In this document: positions 1 to 12,300 of the stretch, piece after piece | Numbering within the stretch: position 1 is the first letter of the stretch | Layout: each line of letters begins with the position of its first letter | Translations under genes and position numbers: made by a program | The notes under the pieces: model-generated | The model's database searches: none | The model's input: only the letters and a program-made list of their open reading frames with translations | What the model was told of the DNA's origin: nothing | DNA from: Hippopus hippopus | Taxonomy: Eukaryota > Mollusca > Bivalvia > Cardiida > Cardiidae | DNA: 64,000 nt | Direction of reading: 5' to 3' | Assembly (NCBI GenBank): GCA_946811185.2 | Contig: OX328097.1 | Span: 11,230,252 to 11,294,251 of the forward strand

Positions 1-461
1 CAGCGGAAGACAATGTTGGATGTTTTCATACACTGCTTTGTTGTTTAGATTCAGTCTCGTTAAAGTGTGCCTATGTTTCATCGCATGTTGCAATATGATC
101 AGTAAAGTTTGACCCCTCTACCCGAATGCGTTCTGAAATTTCTTAACAGATTTCGATCCTAACCCCCATTTTCTCGGGCGTCAGTTGCCGAGGTACCCAC
201 CTTGTGCAAACACGCGACATTCCAAGATTCTCAGTCAAAATCGCCTGAGCACTTCTACATGAAATGTTGAATGTGTCAGCTATTTTCCTGACAGTATCTC
301 GGCGATCTTATTTTACAAGCTGCTCTACACCCGTTATGATTTTGTCTGTGACTGATGTTGATGGACGGCCAGATTTAGGGTCATCTTTAACAATATCGCA
401 CCCTTGCCTAAATCGGTCCGATCCATGTACGAATATCAGATTTCTTGAGTGCAGAGTCCCC
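1..461 (-). pseudogene. Decayed mariner-type transposase, truncated
   Basis: Read on the minus strand from about 455 to 1, one frame gives DIVKDDPKSGRPSTSVTDKI, IADTFNISCRSAQAILTENL and RVCTRWVPRQLTPEK, then TCDET. These are the mariner HTH/linker (WVPR-LT) and first catalytic Asp regions. In-frame stops occur (after LVK, after IEIC, after DET), so it is dead. The right end abuts a family A element at TTAA 462-465. The left part runs off the window. Confidence 0.75.
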
Positions 462-465
462 TTAA

Positions 466-689
466 CTCTTTACCAAACGACAATATTTTAGACTGGTTGA
501 AAGAATTTAAAGCACTTGCAGACGAAAAAATAAACATAACTCAGTAATTGAAATTTGTTTCAAGCAGGGTAGAAAACATTGTGGGAAGAGGAGAAAATGC
601 TGGTTACCAGCATTTTCTCCTCTTCCCACAATGTTTTCAAAAGGCTTCTATCTCAAGGTGGTAAAAACCAGGGATTGTTTGGTAAAGGA
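466..689. mobile_element. Family A TTAA element (MITE)
   Basis: Flanked by TTAA (462-465, 690-693), with terminal CTCTTTACCA and its inverse. The central near-perfect hairpin spans about 575-635. It is inserted next to the mariner remnant. Confidence 0.8.
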
Positions 690-1002
690 TTAAATTTTTT
701 CTAAATCGGTATTGATTTCCGATAAATACTTTCCTAGTTTGACAAAAAACTTTATGATTACTCTCGGCTCAAATAAAATGTCGTCGGACATTTTGGACCA
801 CTAATGCAGTATATGACGTCATGAAAATGTCATACTTTACCTACTTAAACGACATTTGAAAGCTTGAGTCGGTTACCAGATAATTAATGCTCACCTATGC
901 AAATTTTTTTCGTAATCCTCCGTGTAGTAGTTTTCAAAATAACGAGGTGGTCCACGATCTTTTTGATCACCCCTCGTAATGTGTTAACACCAACACAGAA
1001 CA

Positions 1003-2239
1003 AGAGGGCCAAGATGGCCCTGGATCGCTCACCTGAATTTTTGAGATGACCATAGCCAATTTTTTTTTTGAAGTATTGAAATTTTGGAAACAAAATCATT
1101 ATTTTGCCAAGCAATTTTGAAAAGGTCACCTGTAAAAATCATTTCAAAATCTGTCACCACCCCTACAATCATCACTATAGCCATGTTTTTGACGAATCAG
1201 AATTCTGCAAATAAATGTTGGGAAATGTCACCCAAGGACCATTTCTTGAACAAGAGCAGATGCTCGATAGTGGCTAAAAATATTAAGTCGAACAAGAGCA
1301 CCGCATGCGGGTGCCAACGATTGGCTGTTGGGTGCTGGATAGTAAGTTAAAATTTTAAGTCGAAAAAGGGGCATAATTTGGACAAAATGATTTTAGAGTT
1401 ATCTGCCCTTGTTGTATGGGTTGCTCTTTTACTAGTGGACAATTGTTCCAAGTTTCAAGCACAAGTGTTGAGTGGAAGCCGTGATATAACAAAATGTCAA
1501 AGTTTTTGCACAACGACGACGACAACAACGCAGACGACAACAACAGGGCTATGACAATACCTCAATACTTTCTTCGAAAACAGCCGAGCTAAAAAAAAAG
1601 GGGGCATAATATAAGGATTATTTCTGTGAAATTATTTCAAAATCTGACCAGTGGTTTCAGAGAAGAAGAATATTTAAGAATTTCTACATGTCCGTATAGT
1701 GCAAATAGCACCCCACCACCACAGCCATGTTTCTTGATGGATCAAAATTTTGCTAAAAGTTTTTCAAAAGGGGTACCCAAGGAATATTTATATGAAAAAA
1801 TTTCAAAATCTGACGAGTGGTTCAAGAGAAGAAGAATTTCAAAGAATTTCTTTAAGTCCATACAGTGCAAAGAGCCCCCCCCCCCCCGCCATGTTTTTCG
1901 ACGGATCAAAATTTTGCGAACAATTTTTGAAAAGGGCCACCCTAGGAACATTTCTGTGAAATTATTTCAAAATCTGACCAGCGGTTTCAGAGGAGAAGAT
2001 TTTTTAAAAGAATTTCTTAGAAAATTCCATTTGGTTGCCATGGCAACCAGTTTTTTTGATGGAATCAAATTCTGTGAACAAATTTTAAAGAGGACCTCCC
2101 AAGGAACATTCCAGCCAAGTTTGGTCCAAATTGGCCCAGCGGTTTAGGAGTAGATGTTTAAAGAATTGTTGACGCCGCACGACGCACACAACGTGATCCT
2201 AAAAGCTCCCCTTGAGCACGTTGTGCTCAGGTGAGCTAA
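1003..2239. repeat. Composite repeat with about 165-bp tandem units and hairpin ends
   Basis: Starts with a short hairpin (GGGCCAAGATGGCCC) and CGCTCACCTGA. It ends with a stem-loop (TGAGCACGTTGTGCTCA), then GGTGAGCTAA. Inside are three units at about 1632, 1798 and 1962, each starting with ATTTCAAAATCTGACC-like sequence, plus a diverged unit near 1137. The hairpin followed by CTAA resembles a Helitron 3' end; this is suggestive only. Short reading frames over the units are not genes. Confidence 0.55.
1290..1596 (+). mobile_element. Family H element (hairpin start, AGCTAA end)
   Basis: Begins AACAAGAGCACCGCATG with a GCACCGCATGCGGGTGC hairpin and ends CCGAGCTAAAAA. It interrupts the tandem-unit repeat. 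Related copies are at 17489-17798 and, inverted, 14060-14247. Possibly a small Helitron-like element. Confidence 0.55.
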
Positions 2240-2542
2240 AAAAATGACACTGGATGGAATGGATCCACAAAGTTGGACAATATACGTTCAAAGGAAGCAG
2301 TCAAGAGGATATGAACTTTGGACCTTGCTGTGATTTTGACCTTAGAGATTGGCATCTGAAACCTCTGCTGTGCATGTCATCTGATCAAAGTGCACACGTG
2401 TGTGAAATACTTTTAAATCAGACAGAGGTCTCAAGAGATGTAGTGGAGACACTAAGTTGATGATCAACATGCAGACGACCAAGGTTATAAAACAATACTT
2501 TTCTAAGGGTATACACAACAGGAATAAAAAGGGAATTATTAG

Positions 2543-2752
2543 CCCTTTACCACACAATGCCGACTTTAACAACGCGGGGCAAGAAGCCTTTTGAAAACAT
2601 TGTGGAAAAAGGAGAAAATGCTGATAACCAACATTTTCTCCTTTTCCCACGTTTTCTACCACATCAAAGAAAAATTGCACCATTTGAGCCACACTGAAAT
2701 TGTCCTCTGCCAATGCTTTCAATTTGTTAAAATTTTGTTGTCTGGTAAAGGT
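2543..2752. mobile_element. Family A TTAA element
   Basis: CCCTTTACCA at the left (target now TTAG) and GGTAAAGGT-TTAA at the right. The hairpin is at about 2598-2652. A long minus-strand reading frame across it is not a gene. Confidence 0.8.
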
Positions 2753-3034
2753 TTAAGGGATGGAAATATTGGGTATAAAGTCATCCAGTCTCCTCTCCAT
2801 TTTCATATTTCTAGTCGTTATCAAAGCACTCTTTAAAATACCAATCCAAAAATAAATACAATCTGTTGCTCTAAAAGCTTAGTTACACTTACTGTCAATA
2901 ACATACCATCTTGTTCATGAACAGAAATAACATACTTGGATATAACCAAATAGTTATTTGCTTCCTTAAATCAGCTGTGGAGAGCCCTGATTAGCAATCT
3001 GTCTTTTCTTTCTTGGAAACCTTAATCAGTACCT

Positions 3035-3127
3035 TAGCTGTGGGTGGTTCGAAAGGTCGACCAGCAAATCATGGGATTTGGTGTGAGAGGCCGACGCTCT
3101 ACCACTACACCACTCTGTCCCACAATT
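3035..3127 (-). repeat. tRNA-derived SINE fragment
   Basis: The minus strand shows a box A-like GTGTAGTGGTAGAGCG and, about 40 bp on, a box B-like GGTCGACCTTTCGAACC. No acceptor stem closes, so this is a SINE head and not a tRNA gene. Confidence 0.5.
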
Positions 3128-3320
3128 AGGTCTTTAATAGTAATTACATAACAGACATGTATTACAAAAGACTGTAATTTTGTTTTCATTTCTGAATGGT
3201 GTTTTACACTGCTACAAACAGTAGGTACATGTATACAACAGTAAAAGCTTATCTGTTCCAACATTTCCTAGGTTCCCACCACAAAGTTGGGACCCTATAG
3301 TGCCTAGTACAGTCCCCAAA

Positions 3321-3892
3321 CTGTCCCCAAAGGCGATGTTACTTTTTGACTGGTCGCCTCTGGGTACAGAGACGATCAAGACAAAAACAGTTGAAATCTC
3401 CGCACAGATTTTGTGCGCAAGTTTGAACGCTCTTAATTTCACAAATAGACAACAAAACTAGGATTTGAACATACCTGTTGCTTGCGTATTCAATAATCCT
3501 TCCTTTGAAATACAAATATTTTCAATTTAAACACTGAACATAAGAAAAAAACTGTTTATTTCATCCGTTACTCGAGTAATTTACGTTCCCGAAAACAAAC
3601 AAAATGGCCGCCACATACGATAAATTTCATCAGTTTTTGTCCGAGATTTACATGTTAAAAACAACTTCTACAATCTCTCAGGTAATGAAAGGTTTATTAA
3701 TTTGCCTTTGGTCATGTTTGTTACTAAAGGTTATTGCATTTCGCTGCAATACAGATTAAACCAACGAAACAGAAAGTCAGTATTGCGCTCTACCTTTGCT
3801 ACCTGAAAATTTACGATGTACTTGAGACGGTACGGTGGACAATAAATGTCCAAATATGAAAAAATATCACTAGCGTCTCATCATTGAGACTA
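3321..3892. repeat. Dispersed repeat G, copy 1
   Basis: About 570 bp, very similar and in the same orientation to 30950-31530. Shared landmarks are CTGTCCCCAAAGGCGA at the start, AAAATGGCCGCCAC in the middle and TTGAGACT at the end. No protein could be read. The two copies bracket BBOF1. Confidence 0.75.
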
Positions 3893-4065
3893 CTATAGTG
3901 CCTTGCTGTGGGACAATGCATATCTGCCAATTTCGTGTTTGGAGACGCATATCTCCAGTTTTCAAGTCAAAGTTATCAAGCCATAGGGGATCCCAGTTCT
4001 ATTCATTAATCCTTGAGTCTTGAATCATTATCTATCTAGTTTGTATTTCTCTGATGGCACCTTAT

Positions 4066-4286
4066 CCCTTTGCCATACAATCCCGAGTTTTAACAAACCA
4101 TAGGAGGAAGGCTTTTGAAAACAATGTAGGAAAAGAAGAAAATGCTGGAAACCAGCATTTTCTTCTTTTCCAACAATGGTTTCTATTTTAACATAGACAA
4201 ATCCTATCATTTTCGCAACATTCAATGTGTAATCTGCAAATGCTTTCAATTTGGAACAGTTTAAAGTTTAGTTGTTTGGAAAAAGG
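4066..4286. mobile_element. Family A element, diverged
   Basis: Left end TTAT-CCCTTTGCCA, right end AAAGGG-TTAA. The centre hairpin carries GGAAACC in place of GGTAACC. Confidence 0.7.
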
Positions 4287-4902
4287 GTTAATATTGGTAA
4301 TTAGGAATTAGTTCCCTGATTAAATCATCGCATGCAAAGATTTTCACCTTTTAATAGTCTTTTATCACATTTAATGACATACTAAAGAGCTTTAGCATTT
4401 CAAATTGCATACACTTGAGCTATGACCTGTACTTGGTGTACTTTAACACATCCTTGCCATGCCACTATATATACAAGAGACCTTTCAGGGCCTGATATGG
4501 CCTACTGACCATTTATAAATAAAGATGTTGCAGGTTTGGTTAGTTGGTTTGAGTTTTACATCACTTTATACATCACTGCAGCTGGTGCCCCTACTAACTT
4601 GTTTCTACACACAAATAGTAGAAGCAATGTTTGGCATTTACAGAGAAATGAATCCTGTTGCAATGACTTTATATTTTCCTTTAAAAAATCTCATTTTCCA
4701 TTGGTCATTTACTGAAAACTACCAAATAGCATTTTCAATAGATATGAAGTCTTTAACAATTAAAATGGTTTGTGTAATGCTTAAAAAAATCTAATAAAAA
4801 AAAAAAAATGTGGGCAAATATCTCCATTTGAAACGATTTCTTTCCTACAACCAGATTATGTGCTTTACTATTTTGCCCCCTTTATCCCAAGACTTTTCTT
4901 AA

Positions 4903-5123
4903 CTCTTTATCTCATGACAAAATCTTAGACTTTTCTACATTGAAAGCTTTAACAGAATACTTTATAAATGTTACTCGAAAACTGAAATTTGTTTTTAGAA
5001 GAGCTGGAAACATTGTGGAAAAAGATGAAAATGCAGGTAACCAGCATTTTCTCCTTTTCCCATAATGTTTTCAAAAGCTTTCTTTTTAAGTGTCAATAAA
5101 AATCGGGATTGCCAGGTAAAGAA
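4903..5123. mobile_element. Family A TTAA element
   Basis: TTAA at 4899-4902 and 5124-5127, with a hairpin at about 5010-5068. Confidence 0.75.
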
Positions 5124-5807
5124 TTAAGGAGACATGGCTTAAGACTTTCTTAAAATGTAACACTGACTTCCCTATTTAATGATGAAAGCTCTAATTCATC
5201 ATCTTGACAAATCTATCACAGCAGTTTTCATTGTTAATAAATGCATAAAATATAGTAAAAGGAATGTGACATATCACAAAATATCAGCAGTATGACTTGA
5301 ATACAATCTCTGGTAAAACCAAAGGCACTAAAACAATATATTATCCTTAAAGAATGTTACTATAGAAATCACTGAAGCACATTATGTGCTCCTTCTTATT
5401 TATTAAAGGCATTGTGTTAAACTATTTATTACATGAAAACAACAGCATTCTTCACTATTTAAAGTACCTACGTTTTGCACTGATATTTAAGAATCGCCAA
5501 ACTTCGACCAATTCACATTATTAAAATTTTGTTTTTGCAAATTTTGAGTGAAAAAAGATTTGAAACAATCTTAATTCTCTAGCAAAGTCTGCCTTTACAA
5601 TTATGCCATTTTGAAATCATTTTCAAAAATTGAGAAATTTCCCATGATGATTGAGATTTAATTTCAACTGACATTATTTTTGCAATATTTTCTGTGGCTT
5701 ATTCCATATGCTAGTTCCAGCCCGATATTTGCTAGATAAGTTCATGTTATAAAAACAAATACCAAATAAAACTAAGTTCTTGTAAATAAGATCTCTTTAT
5801 CACTTCT
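5124..5807. other. AT-rich spacer
   Basis: No gene, repeat family member or RNA structure that I can recognise; low-complexity A/T runs only. Confidence 0.5.
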
Positions 5808-5811
5808 TTAA

Positions 5812-6066
5812 CCCTTTATCACACAATCACATTTTTAACAAACTTGAAGAAAAAGAAATTAAAATTATTGTGGGAAAAGGAGAAAATGCTGGTAACCAGC
5901 ATTTTCTCCTTTAGCCTCAAAATTTTCTTCCATTCCCAAAACGAATTTCACTTTTGATTCTTCCCTTCCCAAAACAAATTTCAGTTTTTGAGTCACATTT
6001 ATTTTTTTGTCTGGTGATGCTTAGAATTTTAAAAGAAAATTTAAAATTTTGTTGTTTGGTTAAGAG
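5812..6066. mobile_element. Family A TTAA element at the 3' end of BBOF1
   Basis: TTAA at 5808-5811 and 6067-6070. The hairpin arm at 5873-5912 is followed by a short internal duplication (TTCCCAAAACRAATTTCA twice). It contains the candidate BBOF1 poly(A) signal. Confidence 0.75.
5998..6003 (-). other. Candidate poly(A) signal of BBOF1
   Basis: AATAAA on the minus strand about 210 nt after the stop codon. It falls within a family A transposon, so the 3' end of the mRNA may have been captured by the insertion. Position only; no cleavage site can be confirmed. Confidence 0.25.
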
Positions 6067-6215
6067 TTAATTCTGGGTAATTCATCCCTGTAAAAAAGTG
6101 ATATGGAAAAAGAAATATATAAAAATTAAAACATGACATCATTTTATGTTTTTTTACCTTATACTTTTTTCTCAAATAAAATGTAACTTAACAAAACTTT
6201 TATGGGACTATTTGT

Positions 6216-6339
6216 TTAGGTGGACACTTGACCAGCCTGTTGAGTACTTTCTTGCCATGCTTGGGTCACACTAGGATCAGGCACGTCAACTTGAGCCTGT
6301 GTTAGGAAGGTAATATCTCCTTCATCAGCTTTTGGAATA
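6216..6339 (-). CDS. BBOF1: BBOF1 exon 11 (last coding exon)
   Basis: Residues 497-537 and TAA at 6218-6216. Encodes an acidic, polar tail (IPKADEGDITFLTQAQVDVP and onward). Acceptor TTTTTTTGCAG. A candidate AATAAA poly(A) signal (minus strand, 6003-5998) lies about 210 nt downstream, inside a family A element. Confidence 0.82.
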
Positions 6340-9300
6340 CTGCAAAAAAATAAAGTGAAATCTCCATTAGCAATTTTTACTAGAAAACAAAATTGCAGAA
6401 CAGTCCATATCAAAAGCATTTGCAACTAGAAATTGTTTTTCTACAAAAAAAAAAACAGATGTCTCCCCCCATTTTGGTGTCAGAAGGATTGACATGTCAC
6501 CAAGGCAATTTGTAACTGAAATAATGGTCATTTTTCTCTAACAGTTTTCGAGTTATAGAGCGGACACGAAATTGTACGTAAAATGAGTAAGGAAAATACT
6601 CAAAGGGAAATAACTCAAAAATATACAAGCCAGAGTTATGGTTCTTGTGCATGACACTTTGTCTCATGGTGCTTTACAAATGTGTGAAGTTTTATCAAAA
6701 TATCTTAAAAGGTTTTTGAGTTATAGAGCGGACACGAAGTTGTACGTAAAATGAGTAAGGAAAATGATCAAAGGGAAACAACTCGAAAAATATACAAGCC
6801 AGAGTTATGGTTCTTGTGCATGACACTTCATCTCATGGTGCTTTACAAATTTGTGAAGTTTTATCAAAACATCTTAAAAGGTTTTCGAGTTATAGCGCGG
6901 ACACGATTTGTGACGAACAGACAGACGGACAGACGGATGCACGGGGAAAAACAATGTCTCCCGACCCTGACGGGGGGAGACATACATGTCATGTTAAACA
7001 TGGCTAAACTGGCAGAATTTGTCTTTGAAACAGTAAAAAGAAACATTGTAGGGAAAGGAGAAAATGCTGGTTACCAACATTTTTTTCCCTGTTCTCACAA
7101 TTTGAAAAGCTTTATTCCTCAGGGTTGTTAAAAACAAGGGATTGTTTTGAATGATATTAAAACATACACTCCAACTATACTGGTTAACACCTCTCCATCA
7201 GATTCTGCAGATGACTTTTTCAGCTTGTGCAAGACCAATTTTCAAAAGATTTTAGCAAAGGAGGAGAAAGCATGCTGTTGTTTCAAAAGTGGTTTTCTGC
7301 AAGACTGGAAAAAAAGGCATTTCCAGGTGGAAATAAATTATTAATGGAAAAAATTGACAGAAAATGAACATAAGATTTTATAAGTCATCAGATTTACTCT
7401 ATGACTATTAAGCATTTTCATTTGGCATTTATGCCACAATTACTGCTCTTTTGCCCGAGTTTCATATACCAGTAAATTATTGGAGAATGCAGATTGAAAA
7501 GCAGGATACATATTTTGAGCATACCATGTCAACAAAGGAACCCAATGTTAGAATAAGGATCCAGGTGATGACTCTGGTCTATTTATTAGTGTAAGGAGTT
7601 CACATTATAGAAATGTGTATATTTGTAAAGATAAGACCGATAAACAAAAACCATATACCAGGGTACAAATGCAATGCTCTTCTAGCCCTTAGTACAGAAA
7701 TATCTGAACCAAGAAAATTATAAAGCAGCTTGTCTCATGTGCAGAAAAAAGTGAACCATTGATTGGTGGAAACCACGCCATGACAGTTCTCTAAGTTCAC
7801 TAAGGGGCCTTGTTCACAAGCAGTCTAAATTCAAATCCAATTGTAAATTCCAAGAGTAGATGTGTGATTGGCTGAGACAGAATGTCTCAGCCAGGCAGGT
7901 GTTTAGTCTTGGAATTTAGAATTAGAACAATATTTAGAATGATTGGTGAATCTGAAACCTATTCTCTGGCCAATAGAGCTAATTATAAATGACAAAATAC
8001 AGAAGGTTTCATACACATTAACCTGATTTTCCTCTATTACAAGCACAATAAAACTTACTTGCTGTCATCCATGGAATGTGTAATACTCAACTGTTGTTGT
8101 CTCGCCTCAATTGCCGGCAACACAGGGGCGGAGGAGAGCTTCTTGCGCTCATAGGAGCTGCCATTGTTCATTCTGGCAAAGAGGTATCTTAGAACTCTCT
8201 CCCTCTGTTCCCAGGTTAGATCTCTGATATCCACCATGCCATTGTCATATCTGTAGCAGACAAAAGATATGCAGGTATTGACCATATTGATAATTTTGGG
8301 GCCATTTTTATTAAGCCCTTAATCATAAAATCTCACATCTTAACTCTTTATCCCACGATGCCGACTTTTAACAACCCTGGGAAAGAAGCCTTTTGAAAAC
8401 TTGTGGGAGGAGGAGAAAGAGCATTTTCTCCTTTTCCCTCAATATTTTCTACCCTTTCAAAGACACATTCCATCACTTGAGCCATATTTGAGTCGTCGTC
8501 TGCAAATGCTTTCAATTTGGACAGGTCTAAATTTTTGTCGTGTGGTAAAGAGTTAACTCTTTACCAAACAACAAAATTTAAGACGGGTCCAAATTGAAAG
8601 CACTTGCAGACGACAAAATAAACATAACTAAAAAATTGAAATTTGTTTCCAGCAGGGTAGAAAACATTGTGGGAAAAGGGGAAAATGCTGGTTACCAGCA
8701 TTTTCTCCTTTTTCCACAATGTTTTCAAAAGGCTTCTGTCTCGGGGTCGTAAAAACCAGGGATTGTTTGGTAAAGAGTTAAACCCTAAATTATACAATCT
8801 CACATTCTAAGAGCACAGTAGAAAGCTTTTGAACACATTGTATAGAAAGGCATTAAAAACTTGCAACCAACAGTCTGTTCTTTTCTTCCTGTCAAGAACA
8901 AATTTGATTATTTCGGCCACATTTGACTACTGGTCATCAAACTTTTGTGGCCTAGTAAAGGCATAACCCTTGACCAAACATTTCAGTGTTTCAAAAACCT
9001 TCAAGAAGAAGCTTTTTGAAAAAGGAGAAAAGGCTGGTAACCATCATTTTCTCCACTTTTCATGATGTGCTCTACCCTTTCTGAGAACTTCAGTTCCTTT
9101 TAATTAACTTTAAATGTCATCTGCAGATATTTTCAACCTCGAAGAGTGAAAAATATTTGTTAATTGGGAAAGGGTAAAGCATCAATCGGCTAAAAAAATA
9201 AAGTGCATGTAATTCATAAAGGCCAAATTCTTGTGATTTGAAGGCTGTTTTGGCCTGATCATTTTGGACATCATCTATCAACACAGCATGATTTGTGCAG

Positions 9301-12300
9301 TCTAACCTTGTTCTACAATTTTAAGGTAAGTTCACCAACCTCACTTTTGCATTTAACCGACTTTCACGGAATTTATTTTTGGATCACTCTATTCAACAGC
9401 TTTCAAAGGAAAAATTTTAGTCAAAGACTCCATCAAAGTGAAATCATTGTGCTTAAAAAAAATTGAAGACTAAAAAAGTTTTTTTTTTAACTCTTTTAAT
9501 CATTTAACTCTTTACCACACAATCCCGACTTTTAACGACCCTGAGAAAGAAGCCTTTTGAAAACATTGTGGGAAAAAAAGAAAATGCTGGTAACCAGCAT
9601 TTTCTCTTTATACCACATTGTTTTCTACCCTTCCCAAACCAAATTTCAATTTTTTTGTGACATTTATTTTGTCGTCTGCAAATGCTTTCAATTTGGACCA
9701 GTCTGTAATTTTGTCGTTTGGTAAAGAGTTAAGAAAAAGTGATTGTTTTGATTTATCCCTTTTACCAGTTAATCCAGTGTTTCAACAATGCATGAAAAAA
9801 ACAAACTTTTGAAAAACACTTTAGGAAAAGGAGAAAATGCTGATAACTACTTTCTATTTTTTAACAATACTTTTTTTCCTTTAACAGACAAATCCCATCA
9901 TTTCAGCCACATGTAATTTGCTGACTGCAGCAGTTGCTTTTGGTTTGGAAGAGTCTACCAATCGACTGTCTGATAAAGACTTAACATGGAGACATACTTC
10001 ATTTTGTGAACATCAAAAAATGCAATATTTTTAAATACAAGTGCCTTTGACACTTGTGAAAATGTCTGTTTTGATGTTCACTCTGTGAAATAGTATTCCA
10101 ATCTAACATCAAAATAAATAATTATTCTACTACATCCATCATTATGATGGCAAGATCCTTTTTTCTCTCTTTGCTTTTGGTGCGTTTTATGCATGTCAAA
10201 GGATCAGTGTACCTCATGGTTCAGTCAGTTCGATAAAAAGGATTTTATGTATCCATAACTATAAGATGACTTGCTTGGTATCATGGATCACGGAGATGCA
10301 TTAAGTCCCCTTTTGTCAAAGCATGGCTCAAATCTATTTTAGGTATAACAGCCATGCTTTAACCCTTTACCACACAAAATTGAGTTTTAATGAACCTGAA
10401 AAAAGAAAGCTTTTGAAAACTTTGTTGGAAAAGGAGAAAATGCTGGTAACCATACTACGCATGCTGACACGGGTCAATGCTTTTTGCAGTTGCATTAATT
10501 CCCCTTTTCACAGAGTATGGCTTAAAAAATTGTTGAATATTGCAAAGATTTGATTTTATTGGATTTAATGTCATTGTAAAAAATTTCAGCATATATTGTG
10601 GAAACAGAAAACATTTCACTGCTCCCTAGTGTTTATCTATGACTCGGGGCTTCACAAAAATAAAACGCTTCCGATTAGGTTCTCTCAATTGTAACTAGCT
10701 CCCAGTGGGCTTTATTCACTAACAGTTCCAAATATCATTCTAACTTTAAATTTTAAGACTTACCAGTTAGTCCATATTGATCAACCATTCTTAAGAAAAT
10801 ATTCTTGGTGTTTTTCTCTAGAATTTTCTAAATTTGAAAGTAACATGACTTCTGACTGGCTAAACTAAATGGTTTAGCCAGTCAGAAGTTTGGTTACTCT
10901 CAAATTTAGAAAATCTTGGGGAACAAGACTAAGAATGTTCTAAAGAATGGCTGATGAAAACAGAACCTGATTGGTTCAGAATGAATTCAAAATTAAAATT
11001 GAAGCTGGAATGGTTGGTACGTAGATACCCTCAGGAACTATGCTAAGGACACACATACTTTTACTCTTTCACTACCAAGTAAATAATTTACACTTTTTCA
11101 TTGGCTATAAATATAGTCCACTGCAAGATGGAAAGACAGTTTGGCCTTAATCTGAAATAAGGTAGTGAACATTGTAGATCAGAGATCAGACTGCACATTC
11201 TGTGCAGTCTGATCTTGATCTACACTATCAACAAGAGCTTCTGGTGTTGTCAACAGTAAGGAAAGAGTTAATAATCCCTTTGTTATCAGCAGGAAATTTA
11301 CTGGAATAAAGACTAGAAAATTAATTACATTTTTCTGCCATAAGACAGGAATTCTTGCTGTGCATTCTTCAAAGCAAGAAAAAAAAAATAGATTTTCTAC
11401 TTGAATGAAGTATTTTAAGAATGTAAAAGGCTTTTTATATAGTTTGAACAATGCTCTGGCAAAAGGGGGCTTAATGCATCTACCCTAGGCTTTTCGAAGC
11501 TATCTAACATCTTTAAACATAATACATGAGGCACATTCTGACAAAACGGAGTTTATAGCAACTCCATGACTGATGATACCAGTCAAGTCATAACATAATT
11601 ATGGATCCTTAAAATTTCTTTTTTTCTAGCAACCAACTGAATCATGAGGTACACTGGTCTTTTGACATGCACAAAATTCACCGAAAGCAAAAGATTTTGG
11701 CCAGGTCAGCCTGTGCATACTGCGCAGGCTGACCTGGGTTGATTTTTTTTTTTTTTCTTGCAGATGCATTAATCCCGCTTTTCACAGAGCACGCCTCATT
11801 TTCATTCATATCCAAAGTTTTTTCAAAGGCTTCCTTACCAATCAATCCCCATCCTGAGAAAAGAAGCTATTAAAAACATTGTGGGAAAAAGAGAAATTTT
11901 AGATTACCAGCATTTTCTGTTTTTAAGTTGGAATGCGAAGCATGCCAACTTAGATTTAGCAAAACCGGAAAACGAAAACAGAATAATTCATTCCGGGTAC
12001 CCGAAGAACACAACACAAGGATATGAATACACCAGGGACTGGTTTTCATCTCAACTTGCCATGGACGACCCATTTGTAACAAGAGGACCATGATGGTCCT
12101 ATATCGCTCACCTGAGTACTAAGCAGTAAAGGTCTACAATGAAGATAAATACCAAATATCAAGGTTCAAGGCCAAATGATAATGAAAGAAGAGCAGCAAA
12201 TTGTCGTAAGATATGCCCGTCCCACTGCCAGCTGTAGAGAAGGTATAATAATTGCAAAGGGCAGGTAATGCAACAAACATGTTTACCAAGTCTCAAGTCA

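Noticed and set aside
2033..2048. Perfect X-box-like palindrome (GGTTGCCATGGCAACC)
   Set aside because: Sits within a tandem-unit repeat with no nearby ciliary gene start; probably chance within the repeat.
2342..2722. 126-codon minus-strand reading frame
   Set aside because: Runs through a family A element; the protein is the translation of its hairpin and flanks.
8340..9735. Regularly spaced palindromes resembling a CRISPR array
   Set aside because: Eukaryotic DNA; spacing and length vary, and each palindrome is the centre of a separate TTAA-bounded element.
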